Origin: Epiperipatus broadwayi
Taxonomy: Eukaryota; Onychophora; Udeonychophora; Euonychophora; Peripatidae
DNA length: 64,000 nucleotides
Direction of reading: 5' to 3'
Assembly: GCA_028023455.1 (NCBI GenBank)
Contig: JAQFVV010012423.1
Span: 8,910,269-8,974,268 of the forward strand
Shown: positions 36,340-48,247 of the stretch, piece after piece
How the letters are laid out: the number at the start of each line of letters is the position of its first letter
Position numbering within the stretch: position 1 is the stretch's first letter
Program-made: the position numbers and the translations under genes
Notes under the pieces: generated by a model
What the model was told of the DNA's origin: nothing
Seen by the model: the letters and a program-made list of their open reading frames with translations, nothing else
Databases searched by the model: none

Positions 36340-37560
36340 TTAGAAATGAGGATATAGTGATAAATATATGAATTCTATAGAATATAATATAAAAAGTTTA
36401 ATAGTGAACTGGAATGTGCAACAGATAAAACTAAGAGAAAGTGGATGGAAGGAGAATAAAGAGATTAATTAGAAAATATAGATTTGATTTACTATGCAAT
36501 AAAGTTTAGATGAAAAAAGCTGAGATATAGAAATGAACCAATAACTGAATATAATTACTAATAAAGATCTATTGAAAAAATGGAATGTTTTACATATGAC
36601 AGAAATATCAAGTTTTCATTTATTTTAATTGAAAAGATAATTAAGTAAATAACATAAAAAAAAGATTGTGCATTGAAATTGTAAAAGCTTTAATTGAAAT
36701 AAAAAAAGTAAAACACAAGAAACTGAAACTCTAATTAAATTACTAAAAATCACAAGGAGAAAGTGTAAAAAAATTAGTTTATGTTTCTAATGTAATCTAA
36801 CTTTGAAGACCTGCCATCAGATCTTCCACTCAAAAAATTAATTCCAGTAAAGAATAGTTTAATGCAATGAAATGTGAAAATTTTAGAACATTAACTTAGT
36901 AATACAAGTCTTGGAAGTATTTCCAAATATTATATGTTCGTACTTGAATAATTAGATACAGAAAAAACGAGACAAAAAATATGATTAATAATGAGAAATA
37001 CTGGTGTTAACATTTGTTTCATTGATCTTAAAAAGCATTTGTTAGAATTTTACTTTGTTGAGTATTTTAAAAAAGATACTGATTTGAAGATATGTTAAAA
37101 AAAATTATATTTATAAATATTCTTCATACAGAGGATAGTTATGTAGAGAAATATAAAACTGAGATATATATTTCTCGATTTAAAGTATAGTTAAAAAAGT
37201 ATTATTTTGATAATGATGAGTTAGTATAGATTGTATCAATTTATAAGGATTATTTACAAATTCGGAGATCAAGATTAACAAAATATTTTAAAAGATTGAC
37301 AAAAAAAGTTTGGGATGAAAATATGGGTGGGCAGGGGGAGATTGTAAAGATGAAGAATTAGCAAGGAATAAAAAGTTAAAGAAACATTAATGTTTTTAAA
37401 TATTTACAAAGTTAGATCATTGAAAATGGTAATATTGACAAAAAAATGAGAACTGATTTTAATAAAGATAGATCATTTTCTAATAGACTGAATTCAATTT
37501 AAAGTTTTTTAAATGTTTCTCTGAAGTATAGGTTTATAACAAGCATATATATATATATAT
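36340..37560 (+). pseudogene. Decayed RTE-type LINE ORF2 (reverse transcriptase and following region)
   Basis: Reading across frames, 37015-37041 gives CFIDLKKHL (block A, where RTE elements have FVDYEKAFD-like residues), and 37393-37500 gives FKYLQS, a stop, then IIENGNIDKKMRT and NRLNSI, matching the FKYLGxxIxxxGxxDKEI block after the catalytic domain. The purine-rich composition extends left to about 36340. No ADD catalytic triplet is readable. The start is approximate. Confidence 0.5.
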
Positions 37561-38019
37561 AATTATGGAGAGAGAGAAAAGGAGAAGACTGGATACTTTA
37601 GAGATATAGATTCAGAGAAATAAGAAAAAGAAAACTGGAATATTATTTGGAATATATGAATGTTAAAAATAATTAATAAAAAATGATTACTTTGTTTTGA
37701 AACAAATTATGACAAGAAAAAAAAATTGGATTGAGCTTATAATTTGAGAAATGGAAATCATCAAAATATTTATAAGAAAAACTGTAAAAATAAAAATATA
37801 ACTATTTGAGGAGCAGAATAAAACACAAAGATTTGGAGTATGTAATTGGATTTGTAACATCTATCTCAAGATTGGTAACTAATAATAATGATAATTTCAC
37901 TTCAAATTTGGTTTATAATAGATTTTTATGATAATAGTTTTAAATACCCAAATAGAATATTAAGAAATGGCAAACTGCAACAAATAATAATTATTTATCT
38001 GAATATATATATTATAACG
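37561..38019. other. AT-rich sequence after LINE remnant
   Basis: Probably the tail of the preceding LINE (purine-rich, 37562-37720); no readable domain. Confidence 0.3.
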
Positions 38020-39060
38020 TTTTCCGTTTTGCTAGGCTTCTATACGCATTATAAATGCGCGAGTTGATCAAGTTATGTCAAAAAGTAATTGTTGTATTAT
38101 AAATGCGCGAGTGGATCAAGTTGGCCTAGTAATTGTTGAGAATTATGCTATCGACAAAAATCAGTTTTTAATTTATTTGAAAGGCACCAGAGTTCTACAA
38201 GAACCCACTAAAACCGTCACATAGCATCTCGCAAATTAAAAAGAAAAGATATTTTTAAAATTATCGGTCTTCGATTTTAAGAATCGGTAATTCTACCGTA
38301 AACTAGAATTATCTTTAAATATTATTTTTCCTGGAACCTACAACATATTGGCAAAGGTAAATTACATTTTAAATCTTATTAAACTAATAATAAATTTAAC
38401 AATAAAAATGATAATTATTATTAATAACGTACAAATGAAAATTGGTATTAGAAATATTTTTATTCTAATAGATTAAAAAATGTTTGAAGTAAATTATTTA
38501 TCAAATAAATTGGAGAGAACACACTTAATTCAGACGTGAAATATTAATAAAATAAAGCAATTAACATAGGTAATTAAAAGTTCTTGGGTACACAAGTCTC
38601 TTGATTAATTAAATGAAAGTCTATATCGGGATCCTGTTATAAGCTTATTTTTACGAGTAGTTTGTAAAATTTGTCACAATCAGGATAATGAAGCATAACT
38701 TACCGGTAAGTTTAGTGAATTCAGTAGTAGATAACTATGCATAGTTTTTTGGGTAGAATGAGCTCGGCCTTTTGGTTATTATTTGATCTTGTGGTTCATT
38801 CTCCTAGTCGGTCATGAAGGCTTTTCCTGGTGTACATCTTCAGGCACGATGTCCGCAGAAGCTCCGGTTCACTCTGACATGCCGAATTATTTCAGTGTAG
38901 AGCGATCCTGGATGTATTATTGTTATCCAGGACCGACTAGAGAAACAAACGAAACAAGACGTTCTTCAAACTGACCTCTGCCTTTTATACTAGAGGCCCA
39001 GTTTTCAGACTTCTGCGCATGCTATTATCATGGCGTTTTTTTGTTCATAATCTTGTAGAT
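38020..39060. other. GC-richer block with hairpins, possible solo LTR or promoter
   Basis: Contrasts with its flanks in base composition. Positions 38804-38813 (CTAGTCGGTC) and 38931-38940 (GACCGACTAG) are inverted, and ATCCTGGAT...ATCCAGGA at 38905-38932 makes an inner hairpin. On the minus strand TATAAAAGG occurs at about 38989-38981. The plus strand has a donor-like AAAG|GTAAAT at about 38357. It could be an LTR of another family or a host promoter with a non-coding exon; I cannot decide. Confidence 0.35.
38048..38143 (+). repeat. Two-copy 48-bp tandem repeat
   Basis: ATTATAAATGCGCGAGT begins at 38048 and again at 38096. The 48-bp unit is repeated once, with divergence in its second half (AGTAATTGTTG shared). 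It opens a locally GC-richer block. Confidence 0.7.
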
Positions 39061-40480
39061 TCTTTATAAAATTTACGTTATAAAGTTCTCTTTTTTTTTT
39101 ATCAAGTTTTTCGGCCATCTTTAATTAGCCAAAATATTTTTCTTTTAGCTTATCTTTTTACTTGCTTTTGGAATTCTTTTGGTCTCTCCAATTCTACTTT
39201 TATTTCTAATTACATTAAAAAAAATATGAAAGAATAATTTAACTTTCATAGTACGTTTTTTTAAAAAAATAAATTATACTAAAAAAAAAATCTAAATTTA
39301 CTTTTTTTTTTTTTAGCTTTTACCAAATGCCAATATATTTGCACCGTATATAAATAACAGTACAATATATATATGTAATGTTTGTGTAGTGTTGTATTAA
39401 TAGATCAAACATCATATATGTGCACTTTGACTAAGAATAAAATAAATCCAAACTTTACAATCAAACACATTGCAAATCATAATATTTGCATATAAAATCA
39501 GACTATTAATTCGGATGTTCAAGTTCAAGCCTCTATCATCCTATGATAGAAAGTTTTTCCTGAAATACATATGTAATGAGACAGTAGTCAGGAACTTTTA
39601 CAATGAAAGTTTATTTATGATATTATAGCTTGCAATCAAGAAGAGTAATTGATTGACATGTTACATATATATATATATTGTGCCAGGCATTATCAAATGG
39701 CCTTGCACAAAGTCTGTATTAAGCACAACAAATATAAAAATGTGCTAGATTAATAATGGAGGTTTGGTCTGAGTAGAATACCCACACACAAATTTAAATA
39801 TTGTACACGTATAATAAACTCATGTATTTTTTTATTTTTGTTTTTCCTTTTTGTATATTTTTTATATGTCATTATATGTATTTGTTTTTTTTTTTATTTT
39901 CCAACATACTTGTATATATTTTTTAATTACTTTTCTAAAGATTGTAATTTTATTCCATAAGCAAGTAATGTTAATTGCTTTTGCAAAAATCTGATCAAAA
40001 GCAAAAGGTTTGATAATGCTATAATTAAACTGTTATCTCTTTTAAAAAAAATTCTTTTGAATTTATTTTGTAAGCAAGTGGTCTGGGTTATTCAAGATGG
40101 ATGTCAAACTTAAAATGTAGAATTTAATCGGAAAAATATAAAGGAATGTTTGCAATCTAAGTGATAAGCTAAATTAAAAGGATTGGCTGATTCATTCTTC
40201 TCAGAGGGATATCTGAATTGGTTCTTATTAGTGGGATTGATAGTGCTGTGGGATGCATTCTTTCTTTGGCAGTCATTCATTTTTTTGGCTCCAGATTTCT
40301 CCAAGCAACCAGCTACTTAGAGATTCATTTATGAATAGGACTATTAGTGACATTCTTAAGAACAAATCCATTATACAGTTCTTTTAAGAACTCTCGTCTT
40401 TTGTGGATTCGAGTAACCATTGGAGATAGCTTATGAAAATTTATTAATAATCCTAATTATTATTAGATATATAAAAAAAA
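39061..40480. other. AT-rich intergenic sequence
   Basis: Poly-T tracts and TA repeats. A slightly richer stretch at 40090-40320 has an open frame on the minus strand but no recognised family. Confidence 0.35.
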
Positions 40481-40499
40481 GAAGATATGAAGCAGTATA

Positions 40500-40700
40500 C
40501 TAGAGATTCCAGCAAAATGACCATGGGGTAGACAACTAGCCGGTGCACTGCTCTTTCTCTGTTCCAAGCCGCCAAGATGTGACCACGCCAATTCCAGCCG
40601 CCCATGATGATGACAAATGCCGCCTTGCTAAATGGATGAAATCTTCACCTCAGCCAGTTAACTTGAAGCCCACTCAAGAGCCCAGAGGAGAAGAATGAAG
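40500..40700 (+). other. Short GC-rich patch with open frame tail
   Basis: The plus strand reads DDDKCRLAKWMKSSPQPVNL and on to a stop at about 40698, in a patch far richer in C and G than its flanks. The acidic and basic residues look protein-like, but no acceptor site or family is identifiable. It may be the end of an exon or of a retroelement protein. Confidence 0.3.
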
Positions 40701-40849
40701 ACGCAGATATAAGTTTATTTTAAGATATTTATTAATATTGAAATAATTAACTTTGATATTTCCGATTAGATATATTATTTTTTGTTATTATTATTAATCA
40801 TTTAAAAAAGAGAGTCTCGCATATGTATATGAATTTGCGGTTATTACGC

Positions 40850-41930
40850 GCATAAATGATAAAGCTTTTACTTAAATCCTTTGAATCAATTTTTCTATTT
40901 CAAATTCTAGTATTTTCAACAAAGATTGCAATGAGATTTTTTTTTTTGTTGCTATTCATTTTCCTATTGTTGTTACTCCTGGAATTCGTCATATATGGAT
41001 ATACATGTATGTATATGCTTACATACGCTTATAATATTCGGTAAATACGATATCTCATGCTGAATATCTAAAAATGTATTTAACCGTATATCCTTTTTAA
41101 GTTATTTTTTTTGTCACTGCTGCATCTTATGATGAGTGCAAGAAGGGATTGATCTATTATAGATTCCCTGTAAGCAAGTACTCTAATAACTTTATATTTA
41201 AAGCAATAGTAAGTGTATAATTGTGCTGCGCGTATATACATGTACAGGAATTTATCTATAGCAAGAGGGAAGTAGATACAGTACCTTATGGTGAGTACGA
41301 TATAGTATCTGAGCCAATGCAACCTTGTTGACTTGTTGAAAAATACGAAATTATTGAAATATCTCATAATGCAAATATACGTATGCATAGTTTTTATTAT
41401 TATTATTGCTATCAATAAAAGGGTTTTAAAGCACTGAGTAAAAGTGCATGCCTGTATGACCGAAAATCTCATATCTGTATATCAAATCACACAAAGTAAA
41501 ATTTATTTCTAATGGGTAAAAGGAGCTCAGACCACTTCCATTACTTATAAACATTATAAATAGCTTTAGGGATTTATTATTTTTCTTATTTAAAATTGTA
41601 TTTTATCTATTTCAACGCCTCGAATATATATGGTTTGGGATAATTAATTATTTAGTATTTTGTTATTATATCATCATTAGTATGAAACGGTGGTGGGTAT
41701 TTGGGATTAAATAAATATTTAATCATAATATTAAACTTGTTTCGTTTTCATATTATTATTTATATTGATCAAAATGTATTCTTTCCTTATCAACCACGTA
41801 CCGGTAATAATCATTTAACTTACCCATTTCAAGACCCTAGATTGTAGAGTGACTGAGCTAGCCACAAAGGGATATCGCTCTACCGGGGTGTTAAATCTCA
41901 TTCTTATGCTCTGCTGAACATATGGTATTG
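40850..41930 (+). repeat. Divergent relative of the element 2 LTR, possible solo LTR
   Basis: GCTGCATCTTATGATGAGTG (41120-41139) matches the LTR words at 17975 (GCGGCATCTTACGATGAATG) and 20827. CCTTATGGTGAGTACG (41284-41299) matches the interior word at 18828. TGACTGAGCTAGCCACAA near 41852 resembles 18362 (CACTGAGCTAGTGACAA). No matching partner or duplication found; the ends are uncertain. Confidence 0.45.
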
Positions 41931-42259
41931 CACATCCTTCTAGAAGGGTGAAAAATTCATTTTTTTGATTCTTTTCTAGAAGTGGCACGCAAGTCTATTT
42001 TGTAAATAGATTTTTCAAAGGTGTGTACTTGCCATTGTTCGAAATATTCGGGCATTCAAATAAGATATCAACTAAAGGGTGTTTTTAACTGGAAGAGTCC
42101 TGTCAATCCACTCTTTCTATCAATTTAGCTGGAAGTACCAATATACATGAGTACAGACAATCGGCTAGATTGATATCCATTTCTTTACCTGTTGAATCTT
42201 GGTCACTTCATGCTCAGTGCAAGATTAGGAAAAGAATTCCGCAGGGAGTATGGACTGGT

Positions 42260-42640
42260 ACAATATATATATATATATCATCATCATCATCAACCATTAT
42301 CAATCCACTGCAGGATGAAGGTCTCTCCAAGTTTAATCCATCTCCTCCGATCTTTAGCTTCTCTTCTCCACAACACCCCTGCACATTTTCTTATTTCATC
42401 CATCCATCTCACATGTGGTCTTTTACAACCTCTTGGAATCCAGTTTAAAATTTCAATTGTCCATCTATTATCATCTCTTCTAGCAATATGTCCAGCCCAA
42501 CTCCATTTCAATCTTTTAATTTTTTCAATAAGGTCAGTAACACCTGTTTGTTGTCTTACCCATACATTGCGTTTTCGATCTCTTCTTGTTACTCCCAACA
42601 TACATCTCTCCATACTCCTTTGTGGTCTCACAGCTAAATA
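42260..42640 (-). pseudogene. 5'-truncated RTE-type LINE, ORF2 C-terminus and 3' end
   Basis: 113 open codons on the minus strand (42631-42290) contain the C-terminal signature of a LINE endonuclease-reverse transcriptase: RSMERCMLGVTRRDR, RLKWSWAGHIARRDDNRW and IPRGCKRPHVRWMDEIRK, ending in ILQWIDNG. After the stop the element ends in a TGATGATGATGATG microsatellite and TA repeats (plus-strand 42260-42292), as RTE elements do. The frame is still intact and the protein is close to consensus, so this copy is younger than the other RTE remnants here. Confidence 0.8.
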
Positions 42641-43230
42641 ATATGTAGTAATTTCTAACTGCTATGCTGACAAAAACAAGTTTCACTTTGCCTGCAGCCT
42701 GTATTTATACAAAAAGCCAATACAGACAATGCCAATTGCAAGAATAAAATTTAATTCAATGTAGATGTTAACAACATCTAATTAAGTGAGACTCAAATTC
42801 ATATTCCTTAGACAGAGGCACTAAGTACTCATTTTTAATAACCTAATAGACAATTATATTCTTTGTTAATATGTAATATCTAAAACTTTACAGGGTGAAA
42901 TATTATGTAATCACATATGGTATGAAGATATTTCAAATAATTGTTATTTAGATATAGCAATTTGAAATATCTGCATTCCAAATATTGTTAGATTATATTT
43001 TACAATTAATATGTAAAAGATGCTAAATTCCCATGTTGTTTAAATAAGCCTCAGTCAAAACAAAATAAAATAAAAAGTTTTATTACATTTTTTTATTTTT
43101 TTACAAAATTACTTATATAGTTTTATCAGTTTAAATTAATATAAAATGATCAAACTAAACTTAAAAATCTTTCTATGGAGAAAAACATATTTACAACCAC
43201 TTTCTTGAAATAATAAATCCATTGTAAGTA
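42641..43230. other. AT-rich sequence, 3' flank of the unidentified minus-strand gene
   Basis: Contains the presumed 3' UTR of the gene ending at 43231. Several AATAAA-like words on the minus strand are not distinctive in this AT background. Confidence 0.35.
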
Positions 43231-43314
43231 TCAAGTATTCAAAGCAATTAAACGTTCTAACCGCCTCACCAAAGCCTGCAAATATCCATATCGGGTTCGT
43301 TTCTTGGCATAACA
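43231..43314 (-). CDS. Unidentified gene, last coding exon
   Basis: The acceptor TATATTTTCAG|TGTTATGCC opens 27 codons and a stop TGA. The sequence includes AKKRTRYGYLQALVRRLERL and ends IALNT: basic and amphipathic, with helix-favouring heptads. The previous exon (44993-44824) ends in phase 0 and this one starts in phase 0. The join, LQEIEE then CYAKKRTRY, continues the same coiled-coil character. A longer overlapping frame across 43136-43423 is a shadow that runs into the intron. I do not recognise the family. Confidence 0.6.
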   Translation of the reverse strand, partial: CYAKKRTRYGYLQALVRRLERLIALNT

Positions 43315-44823
43315 CTGAAAATATAAAATTTTTAATAAGTTTACTAAAATATATAACTTTAATGTTGATTAAAGTAAATAAATAAAAGTCTACTTTAACT
43401 GTTCTTATAAAATAATTTCTCAATAAATCATATTAATTAATTGAATATGGATTAAATAAAATACTACACTTCGATTTCATATAGAAATAAATAAAAATCC
43501 ATACCACTTTAACATGCTTTTTTTTTTCTTTTACGGCTATAATCAGAATGAAATATGACAGAAAATAATCCTATTGGGAAAAAAATGTCTACTGTTCAAA
43601 CCACTGAATTGTTTAATGTTTCAGAATCAAGATCTCAAAGTTGATTATTATATTCACTAAAAATATGAAAATATACCATGATGAAACCATTATCAGAAAT
43701 CAATGCTAAATATCATGAATGAACATTATAAAGAATTGTTCCCAAAGGTATAAATATATATCACTAAAACTGTACTTAAAAAATACAAACCACAATAGAA
43801 ACAACAATATATACACAACTGTTATGAACTTTACAAGTCAAACATTTTTTTATTAAATTACAATTCCAAAATAATTGATTTCTAATGTGAATACTGCAAT
43901 ACAAAAATGATATGTGCATAAATGAACCAATGGATTTCTAAAATCACAATACTTTATTAAATCAACACTTAAAAATTTTATTCAACTAAGAATTGACATC
44001 TGATAATCATCAAAAGGTTATCATCAGATTGTTTATCTCCAATTGGGTGAGAGAACTATGCTGTATCGTAAATCAATCAATATTTCCATAGATGAGATCA
44101 TATCTACAGATAATCAGAACATATTGAGTTCATTTAGTGCATAGTGGTTTAATTAAAGAGATAAAATTCATGAATCGAAGCTCAAATCTGTGACTTCTGA
44201 CCTCTAAAAAGCAAACCAACCAAATATTTTTGCCCTTCCTACTTGTCTGCAAAAGTTGAGCAGTGGAATTATAGCTAAAAGTGCATGGACTGCCAATTTG
44301 CTCTAATGCTATATAATCTCTCAATCAACTAATCATTACTACATTATTTATTTATCCCATAATGTAAACATTTTTTTCTAGACAATATTCTTTTTAAAAT
44401 GACTATTTGCCAATAATCTGCGTATGCAAGCTAATAATGGTTTAAAAATCACGAAAATAATATGTATACCTTCATGGGTCACCTCAATAGTTTGATTTAA
44501 ATATTACCGTGTCTCAGTGAGTATTACTGAAACAATATCTTTCAAAGGATTGAAGTTTTTTTCTAAAAGAATGTCAACGATATCATTCTTCATAACATTT
44601 AAGCAGTTCTTAAGGACACATTAATAAATATTTTACATTTCCAGGCTAAAAATTTGAAATGCTAAAATAAATTATATGAAGTGGATCATACCAAATAGCA
44701 AATTATCATTTATCATAAAGTGTTTTCTCTTTCTTTTAATGATCTATTACCTATTTTTCTCAATGGGACACAAAGTTTAATATAGAAATACAAATGTAAA
44801 AACTAAAAAAATACAAAAATTAC
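43315..44823 (-). other. Intron of the unidentified gene
   Basis: 1.5 kb AT-rich intron with canonical GT-AG ends. At about 44155-44215 a minus-strand phrase ending GAGCTTCGATTC is weakly B-box-like. No other feature recognised. Confidence 0.5.
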
Positions 44824-44993
44824 CTCTTCTATTTCCTGAAGTTTCTTAAAGAGAGATTCATTAACAGAACTACGAATGCCTTTTTGAAGCTCTTCAAGAT
44901 CTTCTTGAGAGACACCACTAACCATCTGGGACAAATTACATTGGCTGGTCCATTCAACAGAAGGAAAATCACCAGAATAATAATCAGAATATT
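44824..44993 (-). CDS. Unidentified gene, penultimate coding exon
   Basis: 170 bp between an acceptor (ATTGCTTTTAG|AATATTC) and a donor (GAAGAG|GTAATT). The first two bases complete a codon, then 56 codons run YSDYYSGDFPSVEW, QCNLSQMVSGVSQEDLEELQ, KGIRSSVNESLFKKLQEIEE. The composition is soluble and acidic, then helical, typical of a conserved eukaryotic protein with a C-terminal coiled coil. No domain is recognised and no catalytic motif is apparent. Further upstream exons were not found up to 48000, so introns are long or the early exons are too short to see. Confidence 0.68.
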
Positions 44994-45504
44994 CTAAAAG
45001 CAATATACACGGGAAAATATTTTTCGTATTAAATAAATTTAAAAAATATGCAGCCCAAAATGTTTTTTAAAAATAAAGTTATTCTCCCTAGAACATGAAA
45101 AGTAATTATTACTATTAATAATACAATATGTTATTACTCAAGGATATAATCTTATTAAATGGTTAATATTTTGTTCAGAGTATTAAAAGATAATTAGTTA
45201 TTATATAGAGAAAATATACTAAATATATTTAGTGTATCACCGTAGCAAATATTTGTTATGAGGACAATGTTATAAACATTCAACATATATGCATTCCAAT
45301 AGTTGATTAATAAATTGCAGATCATACTTTGAAAAAGGACAATTACCATGATAGTACTGATATGCCAAACAACTATTAATTATAATTGTATGTCTTACAA
45401 TATACTGTATATGTATTGAAGATAGAATTTTGCAAATCTTAGACAATTTTATCAAGAATATTAACCTCTGTAAAAGTATTTAACTGAAAAAAAGTTTTCA
45501 AAAT

Positions 45505-46330
45505 AAACGGAGATCAGATGCTATCTTTTATTGATTTAACTTCAGCTTATGATAGGAAAAAAAAATCAGAAATTATAACTTATTTGCAAAATGCTCTTCA
45601 AGAAAAAATTTGAGTATAAAAATTAAATGATAATCATAGCAAATTTACTGATAGAATTGAGTTCTCTTATCTACTTTATTTAATATATTCATCAATTATT
45701 TTACAGAATCAAAAAGCCAGAAATTTATTTATGATGATAACAATGCTTTGGTTTTATAAAAGAGACCCTTACCAAAATAGAAATTTTTTTTAATAAGAAC
45801 ATGAAAAATTTGAAAATATTTTTCAAAGATTGGGCCTTATTCCTAAACCCATAATGATTGCATTCTTAACTTTCCATCAGTAATAAGACACCCCTCCATG
45901 CTATTTGGGAATAACCTTGGGTGTAGTCTAACATTTTCTTCATTTGTCTAAGAATAGATTTAAAATAATTTCGTAAAACAATTTCCTTGAAAAACTGGGT
46001 GACATTACATTATTTTTCTGAAGTGTTCCTGATTGAGAAAAAAAGTGCTCACACTAATCTTAAAAGGAATATTATCAGATTTGGTGAAGTTAGGGACAAA
46101 AGATGAAGACAAATAATTTAAAAATTCAGTCATTTTTTTTTTTTTATACTGGGTGCACAAGAAGGGTGCAATTCATCATAGCTAAAAGATGAAAAAATAA
46201 CACTGTGGATATTGACAGAATGTTGATTAATTAATTAATCAACTAAATGAAAGATGCAAAATGCAAATAATTAAATCTTATATCTCACCAAGTTCTCATA
46301 ATAATGAAGAGATAAAAGCATAAAACAATA
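45505..46330 (+). pseudogene. Decayed Jockey-type LINE ORF2
   Basis: Plus-strand 45515-45605 reads DQMLSFIDLTSAYDRKKKSE, whose FIDLTSAYD is the catalytic block A of Jockey/CR1-type reverse transcriptases. After several stops, 45830-45890 gives RLGLIPKP and FHQSNK-like residues, then 45905-45955 gives LGCSLTFSSFV, corresponding to the YLGVxLDRxLTF block, and 45985-46010 gives NNFLEKLGD. These are in the expected order. It lies opposite in strand to, and probably in an intron of, the unidentified minus-strand gene. Confidence 0.55.
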
Positions 46331-46577
46331 ACATTGATAATATTGCTAAATCATAAAGTTTAGTTTAATATTTGGAATCTATTCTAATATTTCTATTTTT
46401 TTATTAATTATATGTGCATGTGTGAAAAGAATATTATGATATACTTATCAATGTGTGTGTGTATTTATATATACACTGTGTTGAGATATTCTAGTAATTC
46501 TTTAATATTTATTGCATTGCTTATTATAAAGATAATTAATAGACTTGCTAAATAATGTTGATTGCCATTTTTTTCAG
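46331..46577. other. AT-rich sequence
   Basis: TG and TA repeats around 46450-46475; nothing else seen. Confidence 0.35.
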
Positions 46578-46579
46578 TA

Positions 46580-46967
46580 CAAGTATCAATGACGGTACAG
46601 GTCGCTGGATGGCACTGTTGCTAGTCAAAAACTTTACCCCCTTCAAAACAAACTTAAAAAAAAAATACCATTCTTTGATAAATTTTTCAACATAATACTA
46701 CACAATTTGAATGTAAAATAACAATTTATTTAATAATATTAAAAAAGTTGTGTTGAATTCAAATATACACACCCTCAAATTATACGATATACAAGGCTCA
46801 ATAGCAATCATTCGGAGAGTAAGAATAGGGCGCTTGAACCAAGTATGAATTGGAGAAATTAGCAGAATACACTACAGATCATTACAGTCGGCCTCAGAAA
46901 TGGTATATTTAACTGTTTTTGAGTAGAAACAGCGCCATCCAGCGACCTGCACCATCGTTGATACTTG
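46580..46967. repeat. Long-TIR MITE with TA duplication (Tc1/mariner-like)
   Basis: 388 bp flanked by TA (46578-46579 and 46968-46969). About 40 bp at each end are inverted with 4 mismatches: CAAGTATCAATGACGG at left against CAAGTATCAACGATGG read from the right, continuing through GGTCGCTGGATGG. Similarity fades toward about 55 bp. No transposase remnant. TA duplication and length suggest a Tc1/mariner-mobilised MITE; an open frame over 46859-47089 merely crosses its end. Confidence 0.82.
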
Positions 46968-46969
46968 TA

Positions 46970-48040
46970 CCAATGACTTAAAAAAACTGACTGAAGTCGT
47001 TGTTTTAAGACATGAGAAATTCTTGTAGACTTAGCATTTTTTAATGTGTTAACAAAAATTTTGATAAATAAATATCTGTACATATACATTAGAGAATAAT
47101 TTTATCATTTTTTGTTGGCACAAAGGCAGCTGTTGAAAAAAAAAAACATTGTTAAAAGGAAGGAATTGCAGCTAACAATTTCAAAATAATTAGTTCATAA
47201 AATACAACTTCTGAATTATGATATATTTTTAAAAAAATACAGAAAAAATATGCAGATCCTGAAAGATATATTATTGGTTATATAGTATCATAAAATAAAA
47301 ATTTCTCCTAGCAGTTCTATTATACATTTAACATCTTATAATTGATTCTAGTATATCACTTTTGCCAAAAATGAAAACTACAAGCAAAATGCATTATGTA
47401 AAATGTCTCTTGTTACTTAATTTATAATAGAGAAAAAACAAAAATTATTAATAATTTAGATAAATTAGCTAGTTATTACCAACAAATATTAAGAAAAATA
47501 TTGATAGTAACTTTTTTTGAGCTTATGACTGCAATCACATATATAAGAATTGAAAATAAGTTACCATGTTTACATTGTAATAAATAGTTTCATAAATATG
47601 CTATTCTTTCTATTAATTGTCCTTGATCTAAAACCATATTATATTTTTATAAATATTGAACATTAACTTGGGGAAACCTGAATATTATAAAGATTATAAG
47701 GAATCAGAAGAAAAGAATGAATAAAATATGGTAATTATAATTTTATTTTTACAATTGATTAAAGCAAATATAAACCTCATAATTATTAATAATTTAATCG
47801 AACACATTGTAATCTGTACTAAGATTTTTTAAAAAAAAAGGTTTTTAAACCTAATTATTAAAAAATTAAATTTTATCATTTCATTCATTCTCCATTGATT
47901 TTGCTATCTTTTCGTTGAGGGAAAACACAAATGAGTTTTTACTTCTATTAATAATAAAAAGAGGTAAAATAATGTGATAATATATTAGATTATTTCCATC
48001 ATCTATCAATAAATGTTCAATATATAGAAAACTTTAAATT
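46970..48040. other. AT-rich sequence
   Basis: No gene or repeat family recognised. Confidence 0.4.
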
Positions 48041-48174
48041 TTATTTAAACTTTTCAAATACAAACAACTTGTTAGTAATAACACACAAATAAACAACACA
48101 GGTTACACATTTCAAGTAGTATTATTCTCCACTCTTCCTTCTGGTGTTTTTGGCGTGACCAGTGATAATATTCA

Positions 48175-48247
48175 TATAGAAGTCGAACTTACAACTTTTG
48201 ATTCTCGAATTTAAGGCAAACGTTCTAACCAACTGAGCCATCCTGTC
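48175..48247 (-). repeat. tRNA-like sequence in the 3' part of the minus Penelope-like arm
   Basis: The minus strand carries a perfect A box, TGGCTCAGTTGG (48240-48229), then TTAGAACGTTTGCCTT, and a B-box-like GTAAGTTCGACTTC (48192-48179). It looks tRNA-derived, but no paired acceptor stem can be drawn, so it is not called a functional tRNA. The mirrored copy is at 51010-51088. Confidence 0.65.

Noticed and set aside
38763-38790. U2 snRNA-like gene
   Set aside because: Only CTCGGCCTTTTGG matches the U2 start; the branch-site recognition region that should follow is not conserved.
42170-42641. Plus-strand open frames of 92 and 149 codons
   Set aside because: They are shadows of the minus-strand LINE ORF2 C-terminus, which has clear family motifs.
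43136-43423. 95-codon minus-strand open frame across the last exon
   Set aside because: It uses a different frame from the one that joins in phase to the upstream exon, and extends into intron and 3' flank with a low-complexity hydrophobic sequence.
48175-48247. Possible functional tRNA gene on the minus strand
   Set aside because: A and B boxes are present but the stems do not pair, and a mirrored copy lies in the other Penelope-like arm.
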